From Archangium lansingense (GTDB taxonomy: Bacteria > Myxococcota > Myxococcia > Myxococcales > Myxococcaceae): a DNA stretch of 64,000 nucleotides. Under the pieces are notes generated by a model, which saw only the letters and a program-made list of their open reading frames with translations, made no database searches and was not told where the DNA came from. Both the position numbers and the translations under genes were made by a program. Each line of letters begins with the position of its first letter. The first letter of the stretch is position 1. The stretch is from positions 496,001 to 560,000 of the forward strand of contig NZ_JAPNKA010000001.1 in assembly GCF_026626635.1 (NCBI RefSeq), written 5' to 3'. Of this stretch, positions 56,023 through 64,000 are shown in pieces.

Positions 56023-56979
56023 ATGAAGGTGTTGCGGATTCTCGGGTTGGCGGCGGTGGTGGGGCTGTCGGGCTGTGAGGGCTTCGACTTCGACGACGGT
56101 GGTGGCGGCGGCGGTGGCGGTTCCTTCACCCGTGGCTTCGTCTTCGTGCGCAACGGCAGCAGCGGCCGCAACGTGTACGCGGTGGATGACACGGGGGATC
56201 CGAACTCTCCGCTGCAACTCACCACGCAGGGCGGGGCGTACCATCCCACGGTGTCGCGCAATGGCCGGTCGGTGGTCTTCGCGTACAGGTCGGGCAATAC
56301 GTCGGAGATTCGCACGGTACCCACCACGGGCACGGGCCAGCCCTCCACGGTGTTCTCCAGCACCAGCACCGCCTGCTCGGGCTGCAGCAACTTCCGCTTC
56401 CCCACCTTCAACCCCAGCGCCAGCACCATCGTCTTCACCCTGGACCAGGGCGGCTACGCGAAGCTGGCCCGGGTGAACGCGGATGGCAGCAGCTTCCAGC
56501 TCCTCACCAATGGCAGCTCCTACGTCTACGGCGCGGCCTCCTTCTACCCGGACGGGCAGAACGTGCTCGCGGCGGGCGGTTACTCCACCAGCGATCTCAA
56601 ATTCCTCGTGAAGGTGGCCGTGACGAACGGCGCCACGACGGAGATCTCCTTCAACCTGGGCAATACGGCGCAGGTGGTGGTGTCGCGCCCCGTGGTGTCG
56701 CCGGACGGCACCAAGGTGGCCTTCGATGGGCGCACCAGCAGCGGCTCGCAGATCTTCGTGGGGCAGCTCGGGCAGACGCTCACCAGTGTGACGCAGGTGA
56801 CGGCGCACACGGGCGAGTTCGGCGTGGAGGACACCTGGCCGAGCTGGCGCGGCAACACCGAGCTGTCCTTCCTGTCCAACTCGGGCGGCAACGACAACGT
56901 CTACCGCATCAGCATTGCCTCCACGGGCGCGGGCACCCTCGTGGTGCCGGGCGCCCTGGAGCCCTCCTACGGCGGTTAG
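56023..56979 (+). CDS. TolB/PD40-like beta-propeller lipoprotein
   Basis: 318 residues from ATG 56023. Lipobox LSGC at residues 15-18. A poly-Gly linker (residues 26-33) is followed by several PD40-type blades (PTVSRNGRSVVFAYR, PTFNPSASTIVFTLD, PVVSPDGTKVAFDGR, PSWRGNTELSFLS), the pattern of TolB-like WD40/PD40 propellers. It is expected to be anchored at a membrane and to bind a ligand or protein. GGAG-rich ribosome-binding site upstream. No partner gene is obvious. Confidence 0.82.
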   Translation: MKVLRILGLAAVVGLSGCEGFDFDDGGGGGGGGSFTRGFVFVRNGSSGRNVYAVDDTGDPNSPLQLTTQGGAYHPTVSRNGRSVVFAYRSGNTSEIRTVPTTGTGQPSTVFSSTSTACSGCSNFRFPTFNPSASTIVFTLDQGGYAKLARVNADGSSFQLLTNGSSYVYGAASFYPDGQNVLAAGGYSTSDLKFLVKVAVTNGATTEISFNLGNTAQVVVSRPVVSPDGTKVAFDGRTSSGSQIFVGQLGQTLTSVTQVTAHTGEFGVEDTWPSWRGNTELSFLSNSGGNDNVYRISIASTGAGTLVVPGALEPSYGG

Positions 56980-57122
56980 TCGTTCGTCGCCACTCACCGG
57001 ATGCTCCTCCCGCTGTGCGCTCGTCGGGAGGAGCAGGCCCGGGCGCCATCGAGGCGGCCGATATGGTGGTGGGCGGAAGAGCGTTCTCCCCTACATCTTC
57101 CTGTGAGGGGGGAACCTCTTCC

Positions 57123-57701
57123 ATGCGCATCAAGGCTTTGACTCTCTGTCTGGGACTGGGCGCCGGGGTGGCGCTGTCCGGCTGCGCCACCATGAAGCAG
57201 CAGCCCGTTGTCGAGCAGATGTACGAGTACACCTACGCGCGCCCGCTGGAGGAAATCTGGCCCGAGGTGCGCAGGTTCGTCGTCGAGGAAGGCTACCCAC
57301 TTCAGGAGAGTCCCGGGCAGTACGTGCTGCTCTCGGACTGGGTGACCTCGTTCGGTGAGAGCCGGGTGGCCAGTGCCGGTGAGCGCATCTTCGTGCGTGG
57401 CTTGCAGCTCAACCGTGCCAACACCCAGGTGCTCATCTATCGCCAGTCCCGGATGACGGGCCTCAAGGGGCGGCCCTCCCACCGCGAGCGCAACAACGCT
57501 TCCTCCTTGATGGTCCTCACCGCGGACGAGGTCAATCCCCTCGATGGCTCGATGGGCGCCGGCTACGACATGGGTACGCCCCGAGCGCAGAACCGCGTCT
57601 TTACCCGGGACGTGGAGCTGGAGTGGAAGCTGCTGAAGCGGCTCGATCCCCAGGAGGCCCAGCGCCTCGAGGCGAGCGTGCTCAGTGGGACTTCGCCGTG
57701 A
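57123..57701 (+). CDS. lipoprotein of unknown function
   Basis: 192 residues from ATG 57123. Lipobox LSGC at residues 18-21 in MRIKALTLCLGLGAGVALSGCATM. The mature part begins YEYTYARPLEEIWPEVRRFVVEEGYPLQES, an N-terminal BamC-like/START-like pattern found in outer-membrane lipoproteins. Function unknown. Its last 20 bp overlap the 3' end of the convergent gene 57682-58707, so the stops interlock. Confidence 0.72.
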   Translation: MRIKALTLCLGLGAGVALSGCATMKQQPVVEQMYEYTYARPLEEIWPEVRRFVVEEGYPLQESPGQYVLLSDWVTSFGESRVASAGERIFVRGLQLNRANTQVLIYRQSRMTGLKGRPSHRERNNASSLMVLTADEVNPLDGSMGAGYDMGTPRAQNRVFTRDVELEWKLLKRLDPQEAQRLEASVLSGTSP

Positions 57702-58707
57702 AGGACACCGCTGGCGGTGAGGCCGTCAGCGGGCCCACGTAGAAGACTCCGTCGAAGCCTTCGTGCTTGGACTCCGGCGTGAGCTCCATGAAGGCCCGAG
57801 GCCCGCGGTAGACGACCTTGTCGTTGCGGCGGGCCGCCGGAGGCACGGCGGGCACGGCGCCGCAGGAGAGCTTCTGCTCCTCGCCCAGGCTGCAGTTCCA
57901 CGCCGTGCCCTTGCTGTAGCGGATGTCCAGCGAGCGCACCGGCAGCTTCGCCCTCACCAGGTGCCAGCCCATGGGCGTGAAGGTCTCGTCCCACTCGGTG
58001 CCACGCACGGTGCTCGCGTTGACGTTGCCGCCCAGCAGCACGAAGCTGCTCTTCGGTGCCGTCTCGTGCACCTCCAGCACCCGCTTCGCCATGAGCGCCG
58101 AGCGCTGGCTCCCCTGCCCAGGCGCGTCGTAGGCGAACACCGACACGTTCAGCCCCTGGCTCCGCAGCACGCGCAGGCTCTCCATCAGCGCGGCGATTGC
58201 CTCGCTGCTGCGCCCATCCTGGTGCGGCCGGCGCCAGAACGTTCCCTCTGTGAGCGAGGCGCGCGCCTCCTTGCCCCCGTTGCTTTTCAGGTAGCACCTC
58301 AGCGCCCGCTGCTCCTCTCGCGGCACCTCCAGCCCCACCACCACCGGCACTCCCGCGCTCGCCACGTGGCAGCTCACCGTTCTCACCAAGGCCGGTACCT
58401 CCCGCGTGCCGTGCAGCTCGCCCAGCACCAGCACCCCTCCCGGCGTCAGCACCTCCTCCATCCCCGCCACCGCCGCACCACACCGCTTCGCTACTTCCTC
58501 CGGCGGCTTCTTCATGGCCGCCGTGAAGGCCTCGTCCGCGATGGTGGGCTCGGGCGCCGCTGTCTCCCTCGCGTCATCGTCCTCGGGCTCCGAGGCGGGG
58601 GCGGGGAGTTCGGTCGGGGCCGGCTGTGGCGTTGGCTCCGAAGCGAGGGCGCTCGGCGCTCCCAGGATGAGACTCGCGAGGAGTTGGATGCGCAGGACGG
58701 TGCTCAT
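57682..58707 (-). CDS. exported ChaN/TIKI-superfamily protein
   Basis: About 341 residues from ATG 58707 (an ATG at 58713 is also in frame). Signal peptide MSTVLRIQLLASLILGAPSALAS, then an acidic/Pro linker. The ChaN/EreA/PrgY-like fold appears as VLVLGELHGTREVPALV (GELHG, compare GEQHD in the gene at 10610) and later FVLLGGNVNAST. TIKI-superfamily members include metalloproteases and haem binders; the role here is open. Convergent overlap of 20 bp with the lipoprotein gene. Confidence 0.75.
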   Translation of the reverse strand: MSTVLRIQLLASLILGAPSALASEPTPQPAPTELPAPASEPEDDDARETAAPEPTIADEAFTAAMKKPPEEVAKRCGAAVAGMEEVLTPGGVLVLGELHGTREVPALVRTVSCHVASAGVPVVVGLEVPREEQRALRCYLKSNGGKEARASLTEGTFWRRPHQDGRSSEAIAALMESLRVLRSQGLNVSVFAYDAPGQGSQRSALMAKRVLEVHETAPKSSFVLLGGNVNASTVRGTEWDETFTPMGWHLVRAKLPVRSLDIRYSKGTAWNCSLGEEQKLSCGAVPAVPPAARRNDKVVYRGPRAFMELTPESKHEGFDGVFYVGPLTASPPAVSFTAKSH

Positions 58708-58785
58708 GCTCATGGCTCGATGAACGAAGGCCCGGGGACCCTCATATCGGGTCTCCGGGCCTCCGGGTTCAACCTGGGATCTCGA

Positions 58786-58822
58786 TACCCTCACCCCGTC
58801 CCTCTCCCGGGGGGAGAGGGGT
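58786..58822. repeat. REP-type palindromic element, copy 4 (inverted)
   Basis: ACCCTCACCCC tail followed by CCCTCTCCC (58800-58808), GGG loop and GGGAGAGGG (58812-58820). Same family as copies 1-3 but in the opposite orientation, upstream of the ChaN-like gene and downstream of the Fe-S oxidoreductase gene. Confidence 0.85.
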
Positions 58823-58871
58823 TGATGCTCGAGTGGGGTGCTTGGGTTGGTGCTCGAGTGGCGTGCTCAGA

Positions 58872-61070
58872 CTACTCGGGCTTGGCGTTCACCACCGCGC
58901 TCGGCGCCACCGTGCCCGCGCCCTGCTTCACCTCCAGCGCGTCCGCCACCAGCTCGGTGATGTCCTTCACCTTGATGCGCTCCCCGCGCTCCGTGTCGTT
59001 CACCGCGTCGTTCAACATCGTCGAGCAGAACGGGCACGCCACCGCCACGATGCCCTTTCCTCCCGGCTCCTTGTACTCGCCCACCAGGCCCGGCTTCTTC
59101 CTGTCCGCCGCATCCGGGTACGGCGTGCTCGGATCCTCGGCGTGCTTCAGCGTCAGCGCCGCCTCGTTCAACCGGTTGTGGTTGATGCGCGTGCCGATGT
59201 GCTCCTCCATCCACATCCGTCCGCCACCCGCGCCGCAGCAGAAGCCCTCGCGCTTGCTGCGCTGCATCTCCACCACCTCGAGCCCCGGAATCGCCTTCAG
59301 CACCTCACGAGGCGCGTCGTACACCCCGTTGTGCCGGCCCAGGTAGCACGGGTCGTGGTACGTCAGCTTCTCGTTCATCACCTGCGAGAGCTTGATGCGC
59401 TTCTCCTTCAGCAGGTCGTTGATCAGCTGCGTGTGGTTGATGACCCGGTACTCGCCGCCGAACTCCGGGTACTCGTTCTTGATGGTGTTGAAGCAGTGCG
59501 GGCACTGCGTGATGACCGCCTTCACGCCCATCGAGTTCCACGTCTCGACGTTCGTCTTCGCCATCGTCTGGTACAGGTACTCGTTGCCCATGCGGCGCGC
59601 CGAGTCCCCGTTGCACATCTCCTGCTTGGACAGCGTCGCGAAGCTCACCCCCGCCTCGCGCAGAATCTTCACCAGCGCCCGGCTCACCTTCTTCTGCTTG
59701 TCGTCGTAGCTGCCCGCGCAGCCCACGAAGAACAGGTACTCGTACGGGCCGCCTCCATCACCCCACGTGGGCAGCGCCAGGTCCTCGGCCCACTCGTCGC
59801 GCCGGTCCTGGCCCAGGCCCCAGGGGTTGCCCTGGCGCTCCATGCCCTCGAACACGCGCTGGATTTCGGGCGGGAACTCCGCCTTCACCTGCACCTGGTA
59901 GCGCCGCATGTCGATGAGCCGCGGCACGTTCTCGATGAACACCGGACACGCCGTCTCGCACCAGCCGCAGCTCGTACATGCCCACACCGTCTCTGCCTTC
60001 AGCGCGCTCCCGATGATTTCCGGCAGCGGCTCCGCCGTGCCCGACGGTCCCCGGCCCTCCTCCACCCACATCTCGTGGTCCCAGATCCAATGCTTCAGGT
60101 CCTGGTTCACGGCCTTGTGGGTCAGCGGCTTGCCGGTGATGTACGTGGGGCAGTGCGTCTGGCAGCGGCCGCACTCGGTGCACGAGTACAGGTCCATGCC
60201 CTGCTTCCAGGTGAGGTCCTTCACCGTCGCGGCGCCGAACTCCTCCTTCTCCAGGTTCGGCGTGGGCAGCTTCGCGCTCCCCGAGGTCTGCGAGTCCTTC
60301 CCCAGGCGCAGGAAGAAGACGTTGAAGAGGCCCGTAATGACGTGGAAGTGCTTGCCCACGGGCAGGAAGTTGAGGAACGCCAGGATGATGGTCAGGTGAA
60401 TCCAGAAGCCCGCCACGCCCAGCACGTGCGCCGCGGTCCAGCCCAGCGGCTTCATCCCCATGCCCACCACGCTGGTGACCGGCTCCCACCACACGAAGTT
60501 GCTGGTGGCCACCGGCATCGTCTGCTCGCGGGGCACCATGTGGCTGCCGCCGAAGAGGAACTCCGTCACCATCAGGCCCGAGATGAAGCCGAGGATGAGG
60601 AAGGCCTCCCACGAGGGGCTCATGCGGTCCGGCTTCACTCCGGCGCGCATGTAGACGAAGTAGGCACAGCCCAGCAGCGCTCCGGCCGCCACCAGGTCCT
60701 TGATCAGCAGGTAGACGCGGTAGGCGGTGAGCAGCTCCGGCTGGCCGCCCCAGAACGGGTGCCCCAGGTCCGTGAGCAGCACCAGGCCCGTCTCGGAGAA
60801 GCCCATCACGAACATCATGATGGTGCGCAGCGCCAGCACCATGAACGCCGCGAAGATGAAGACGTGCATGAGGCCCGGGGTGAATTCCTCCGGGTCCACC
60901 ATGCGCTTCTGCCCCAGGCCGAAGCGCAGCAGCGCCGAGGCTCGCTGGGGGATGTTGTCCAGCCGGTTCTCCTTCTTCATCGCCAGCAGGACGCCGATGC
61001 GTCCGGACATGGTGATGCCGAAGACGGAGAGGCCGACGGCGAGGAGGAGGCCTGTAATGATGGGGCTCAT
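58872..61070 (-). CDS. membrane-bound Fe-S oxidoreductase (EtfD/HdrD-like)
   Basis: 732 residues from ATG 61070. N-terminal 280 residues have five or six membrane helices (nitrate-reductase-gamma-like, with His residues able to ligate haem b). Then two 4Fe-4S clusters (CTECGRCQTHCP and CTSCGWCETACP) and two CCG-type domains (HDPCYLGRHNGVYD, FCCGAGGGRMWMEE). This order matches membrane electron-transfer proteins that pass electrons from flavoproteins such as ETF to quinone, or HdrD relatives. Acceptor and donor cannot be told from sequence. A single-gene unit by spacing. Confidence 0.85.
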   Translation of the reverse strand: MSPIITGLLLAVGLSVFGITMSGRIGVLLAMKKENRLDNIPQRASALLRFGLGQKRMVDPEEFTPGLMHVFIFAAFMVLALRTIMMFVMGFSETGLVLLTDLGHPFWGGQPELLTAYRVYLLIKDLVAAGALLGCAYFVYMRAGVKPDRMSPSWEAFLILGFISGLMVTEFLFGGSHMVPREQTMPVATSNFVWWEPVTSVVGMGMKPLGWTAAHVLGVAGFWIHLTIILAFLNFLPVGKHFHVITGLFNVFFLRLGKDSQTSGSAKLPTPNLEKEEFGAATVKDLTWKQGMDLYSCTECGRCQTHCPTYITGKPLTHKAVNQDLKHWIWDHEMWVEEGRGPSGTAEPLPEIIGSALKAETVWACTSCGWCETACPVFIENVPRLIDMRRYQVQVKAEFPPEIQRVFEGMERQGNPWGLGQDRRDEWAEDLALPTWGDGGGPYEYLFFVGCAGSYDDKQKKVSRALVKILREAGVSFATLSKQEMCNGDSARRMGNEYLYQTMAKTNVETWNSMGVKAVITQCPHCFNTIKNEYPEFGGEYRVINHTQLINDLLKEKRIKLSQVMNEKLTYHDPCYLGRHNGVYDAPREVLKAIPGLEVVEMQRSKREGFCCGAGGGRMWMEEHIGTRINHNRLNEAALTLKHAEDPSTPYPDAADRKKPGLVGEYKEPGGKGIVAVACPFCSTMLNDAVNDTERGERIKVKDITELVADALEVKQGAGTVAPSAVVNAKPE

Positions 61071-61356
61071 GGCGGTTCGGTGAACCTCGCGAAGGTGCGC
61101 GCGGTGGGGAGGACCGGTTGCCGCGCTGCGGCACTGCTGTAACCCTGCAACCCTAACAAGATTGATTCTCGAATCAAGCACCTGTCCGAGTCAGGCGTCG
61201 CCTCGTTTCTACTCGGGGCGAAGCCTGCACGTACCCCAGGCGGAGCATCGTTGACAGCACAACGTGCATCGCCCACGGTGCCCGCCCCGCGGACCCATGG
61301 CCGGATGGGGGGCTTCCATACTGGGAAGCCATTCCGCACGGGGGGATTCCAGACCG

Positions 61357-64000
61357 ATGAGAAGCCGACGAGGAAGCGTGGGCCGCCTGGCCGTGGTGCT
61401 GGCGGCGATGGGGGGTTGTGTGGACTCGGGCCCGGAGGCCCGGAAGACGGCCGAGGTGCCGCTGGGCCAGGAGCGGAGCGCGCTCACCCTGGGAGCGCCC
61501 GTGCTGGTGCGCGATCTCCAGCCGACCCCGCCGCCATCGCCGCAGGCGGGCAGTCATCCCTCGGACTTCGTGGCGGTGGGCTCGACGCGCTTCTTCGTCG
61601 CGTCCGACCCGCTCCACGGGGCCGAGCTGTGGACGAGCGACGGGACGCCCGAGGGCACCGTGCTGGTGAAGGACCTCGTCCCGGGGAGCCAGGGCTCCAA
61701 CATCGGCGAGTTCACGGTCGCCCACGGGGTGCTCTACTTCCTCGCGACCCACGGGTATCAACGAGTGCTGTGGCGGAGTGATGGAACCATCGAGGGCACG
61801 GTGCCGCTCCTGGGCGATCGGCGGATGCCGTTGTTCATCTCGGAGCTCGAGGCCGTCAACGACACGCTCTACCTCTCCGCGAATGGCGGCTCCGGCTTCG
61901 AGCTGTGGACGAGCGATGGGACGAACGCGGGCACCCAGCTGGTGAGGCACGTCTACACGTCGGGAGGCACAGCGCCCCAGGGGCTGCGCGCCGTGGGAGG
62001 GACGCTCTACTTCACGGCGGATGACGGGGTGCACGGCCGCGAGCTGTGGAAGAGCGATGGGACCGCGGCGGGCACGGGGATGGTGAAGGACCTCGCCCCG
62101 GGGGCCGCCAGCACCACGCTCGGGGAGCTCGCCGGAGCGGGGGACGTGCTCTACTTCACCACGGCGGGCTCGCTGTGGAAGAGCGATGGCACCCCCGAGG
62201 GCACCGTGCCCCTCACCAACGTGCTCGGGGGCCCCATTGTTTCGGAGGGCCCCTCCCTTCGCGGCCCCGGCTGGCTGAAGGTCTCGGGCGGGACGCTCTA
62301 CTTCTCCGCGGATGACGGCACGGCCGGGTACGAGCTGTGGAAGAGCGATGGCTCCCCCAAGGGGACCGTGCAGGTGAAGGACATCCATCCCTCTGGCGAT
62401 TCCAGGCCCTCCCTCATGGCCGACGCCAATGGGGTCCTTCTGTTCCTCGCCTGGCACCCCGACACCGGACGTGAGGTGTGGACGAGTGATGGGACGGCCG
62501 ATGGAACCGTGCGCCTCACGGACATCCAGCCGGGCGGGGGCACCGAGTCCGTGAACAGCTGGTTCGCCGTGGCCGGCTCGCGCGCGTATTTCTTCGCCGA
62601 TCGCGGCTGGGGAAACCACGCGCTCTGGATGACTGACGGCACTCCGGTGGGGACTCGGGAGCTGCGGAGCCTCGCGCCGGAGAGCTCGAGTGCCGGGCTC
62701 TCCCAGTCCCTGGGCTTCGCGGATGGCAGCCTGCTCTTCGTGGCGGACGATGGCGTGCACGGCGTGGAGCCGTGGAAGACGGATGGGACGCCGGAGGGTA
62801 CCGTCCTCCTGAAGGACCTCGACAGGGGCGCGCATGGCAGCGCTCCACGGGATGTGATGGACGTTGGCGGGGGGCGGGTCCTCTTCTCGGTTCCCGTCGA
62901 GGGCAGCGGCCTGGAGCTGTGGGCGAGCGATGGAACGGACGCGGGCACTCGGCGGCTCCACGCGGGGTTGCGCTACCTCGGCCGTGTGAGCCTGCGCATG
63001 GGCGGCGTGCGGTACTTCAATGCGTCCACGACGAATGACTCCGGTGCCGAGCTGTGGCGGAGCGATGGGACGCCGGAGGGCACCTTCCTCCTCCGGGACT
63101 TCTACACGGTGGGCAGCGGCAGCATGGCGCAGACCGGCGTCGAGGTGGCGGGCCGGTTCTTCTTCTTCGCGACCACGGCCGAGCATGGCGCCGAGCTGTG
63201 GGTGAGCGACGGCACGCGCGAGGGCACGGTGCTGGTGAAGGACATCCGCCCGGGCCCCGCGTCGTCCCTCCCCTCGGTGATGCTCAACGTGGGAGGGACG
63301 CTCTACTTCGCGGCGGATGACGGCGTGCACGGCCGCGAGCTGTGGAAGAGCGATGGGACCGCGGCGGGCACGGTGCTGGTGAAGGACCTCGTCCCGGGCG
63401 CGACGGGCTCCTCTCCGATGGAGATGGAGAACCTGAACGGGTCGCTCGTCTTCACCGCGAGCGATGCCGTCCCCACGGGCCGCAATGTGCTGTGGCGGCT
63501 GGGTCTGGATGGTCAGTTGCGGAAGATCGCGCTCGAGGAGCCCGGGCTGTCCATGGGAGAGCAGCAGGTGCTGAGGGTCGTCAACGGCACGCTCCTCGTC
63601 TTCACCGATGCCTCCTTCGTGCCGGCGCTGTGGTCGTACGACGGAACGTCCGAGCATGCGACCCTGCTCTCCAGGAACCAGCACTACATCCTCGTGGACA
63701 CGGCGGTCGCGGGCAGGGTGCTCTACTTCCAGGCGGGGAGCGGCCTGGGCGGCGTGGGGCTGTGGCGCACCGATGGCACGGCCGCTGGAACGTACGCGGT
63801 GATGGACGGGTCCCCGGGACACCTGGATGGCTCGTACTACCCCTCCTCCATGCTGGGGCTCGCGGACCGCGGCCAGGTGCTCTTCCGCTCCTCGGAGGGG
63901 GCGAGTGGCGTGGAGATGTGGACATCGGATGGGACCGAAGTGGGGAGCTATCTGGTCGCGGATGTCGCGCCGGGGCCCCGGACCAGCGATCCCCGTGCGT
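61357..64000 (+). CDS. ELWxSDGT-repeat lipoprotein, truncated by window end
   Basis: Open to the end of the window, at least 881 residues from ATG 61357. N-terminus MRSRRGSVGRLAVVLAAMGGC, a lipoprotein-like signal with Cys at residue 21. The body is a long array of about 50-residue repeats centred on ELWxSDGTxxGTxLVKDxxPG; I count about 16 visible copies (ELWTSDGT, ELWKSDGT, ELWASDGT, ELWVSDGT, GLWRTDGT and others). The repeats are expected to form a beta-propeller or solenoid surface protein. Hyalin-like ELWxxDGT proteins are common in myxobacteria. Stop codon and C-terminus not seen. Confidence 0.85.
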   Translation, partial: MRSRRGSVGRLAVVLAAMGGCVDSGPEARKTAEVPLGQERSALTLGAPVLVRDLQPTPPPSPQAGSHPSDFVAVGSTRFFVASDPLHGAELWTSDGTPEGTVLVKDLVPGSQGSNIGEFTVAHGVLYFLATHGYQRVLWRSDGTIEGTVPLLGDRRMPLFISELEAVNDTLYLSANGGSGFELWTSDGTNAGTQLVRHVYTSGGTAPQGLRAVGGTLYFTADDGVHGRELWKSDGTAAGTGMVKDLAPGAASTTLGELAGAGDVLYFTTAGSLWKSDGTPEGTVPLTNVLGGPIVSEGPSLRGPGWLKVSGGTLYFSADDGTAGYELWKSDGSPKGTVQVKDIHPSGDSRPSLMADANGVLLFLAWHPDTGREVWTSDGTADGTVRLTDIQPGGGTESVNSWFAVAGSRAYFFADRGWGNHALWMTDGTPVGTRELRSLAPESSSAGLSQSLGFADGSLLFVADDGVHGVEPWKTDGTPEGTVLLKDLDRGAHGSAPRDVMDVGGGRVLFSVPVEGSGLELWASDGTDAGTRRLHAGLRYLGRVSLRMGGVRYFNASTTNDSGAELWRSDGTPEGTFLLRDFYTVGSGSMAQTGVEVAGRFFFFATTAEHGAELWVSDGTREGTVLVKDIRPGPASSLPSVMLNVGGTLYFAADDGVHGRELWKSDGTAAGTVLVKDLVPGATGSSPMEMENLNGSLVFTASDAVPTGRNVLWRLGLDGQLRKIALEEPGLSMGEQQVLRVVNGTLLVFTDASFVPALWSYDGTSEHATLLSRNQHYILVDTAVAGRVLYFQAGSGLGGVGLWRTDGTAAGTYAVMDGSPGHLDGSYYPSSMLGLADRGQVLFRSSEGASGVEMWTSDGTEVGSYLVADVAPGPRTSDPRA

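Noticed and set aside
61174..63822. 882-codon antisense ORF opposite the ELWxSDGT gene
   Set aside because: Repeated codons and high GC leave the antisense strand open; the plus-strand repeats are clearly the coding ones.

Overview
The window is high-GC DNA from a myxobacterium, most likely of the Cystobacterineae (Archangium/Cystobacter/Myxococcus relatives). This is inferred from three things. It carries SitA6/SitI6 polymorphic toxin and immunity genes, a family restricted to myxobacteria. It encodes three large Ser/Thr kinases and four sensor histidine kinases in 64 kb. It also has many secreted lipoproteins and an ELWxSDGT-repeat protein. No rRNA, CRISPR array, integrase or intact insertion sequence was seen.

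Layout. 1-12.2 kb: HdeD-like membrane protein, metallophosphoesterase, SAM methyltransferase (frameshifted), NGL-repeat lipoprotein, cyclase/ATPase/TPR regulator (frameshifted), M1 aminopeptidase, VOC protein, two unusual tRNA-like elements (10.22-10.53 kb), ChaN-like lipoprotein, GNAT. 12.2-18.1 kb: class V aminotransferase, then a SitA/SitI island made of one decayed pair and a 1.5-kb toxin-immunity unit repeated three times. 18.2-26.4 kb: a kinase fused to a lipoprotein, a four-gene two-component operon joined by ATGA overlaps, GNAT. 26.5-40.6 kb: gyrB, Cys-rich lipoprotein, PEGA-domain kinase, envelope proteins, GST, PAS/GAF histidine kinase. 40.7-47.5 kb: a six-gene TonB system (tonB, exbB, two exbD, TonB-dependent receptor, surface lipoprotein). 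47.8-64 kb: PknK-like kinase, truB, MASE1 histidine kinase, tRNA-Gln, archaemetzincin-like protein, lipoproteins, a membrane Fe-S oxidoreductase, and an ELWxSDGT lipoprotein running off the end.

The most unusual signal is at 10224-10525 on the minus strand. Two adjacent elements each contain a complete tRNA cloverleaf in circularly permuted order: the T-arm/3' acceptor half lies upstream of the 5' acceptor/D-arm half. Both share short sequence boxes at identical spacing and are closed by a flanking helix with a compensatory base change. When joined by one common rule, both give canonical cloverleaf geometry. I know of no described bacterial gene family of this form and regard it as the best candidate for something new here.

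Second themes. (i) The Sit island shows duplication, deletion and decay: a truncated third toxin keeps an intact immunity gene, and a toxin relic lies before a different immunity-like gene. (ii) A REP-type palindrome occurs four times, once inside and in frame with the TonB-dependent receptor. (iii) Four genes carry single frameshifts, which may reflect consensus indels in the assembly rather than biology.
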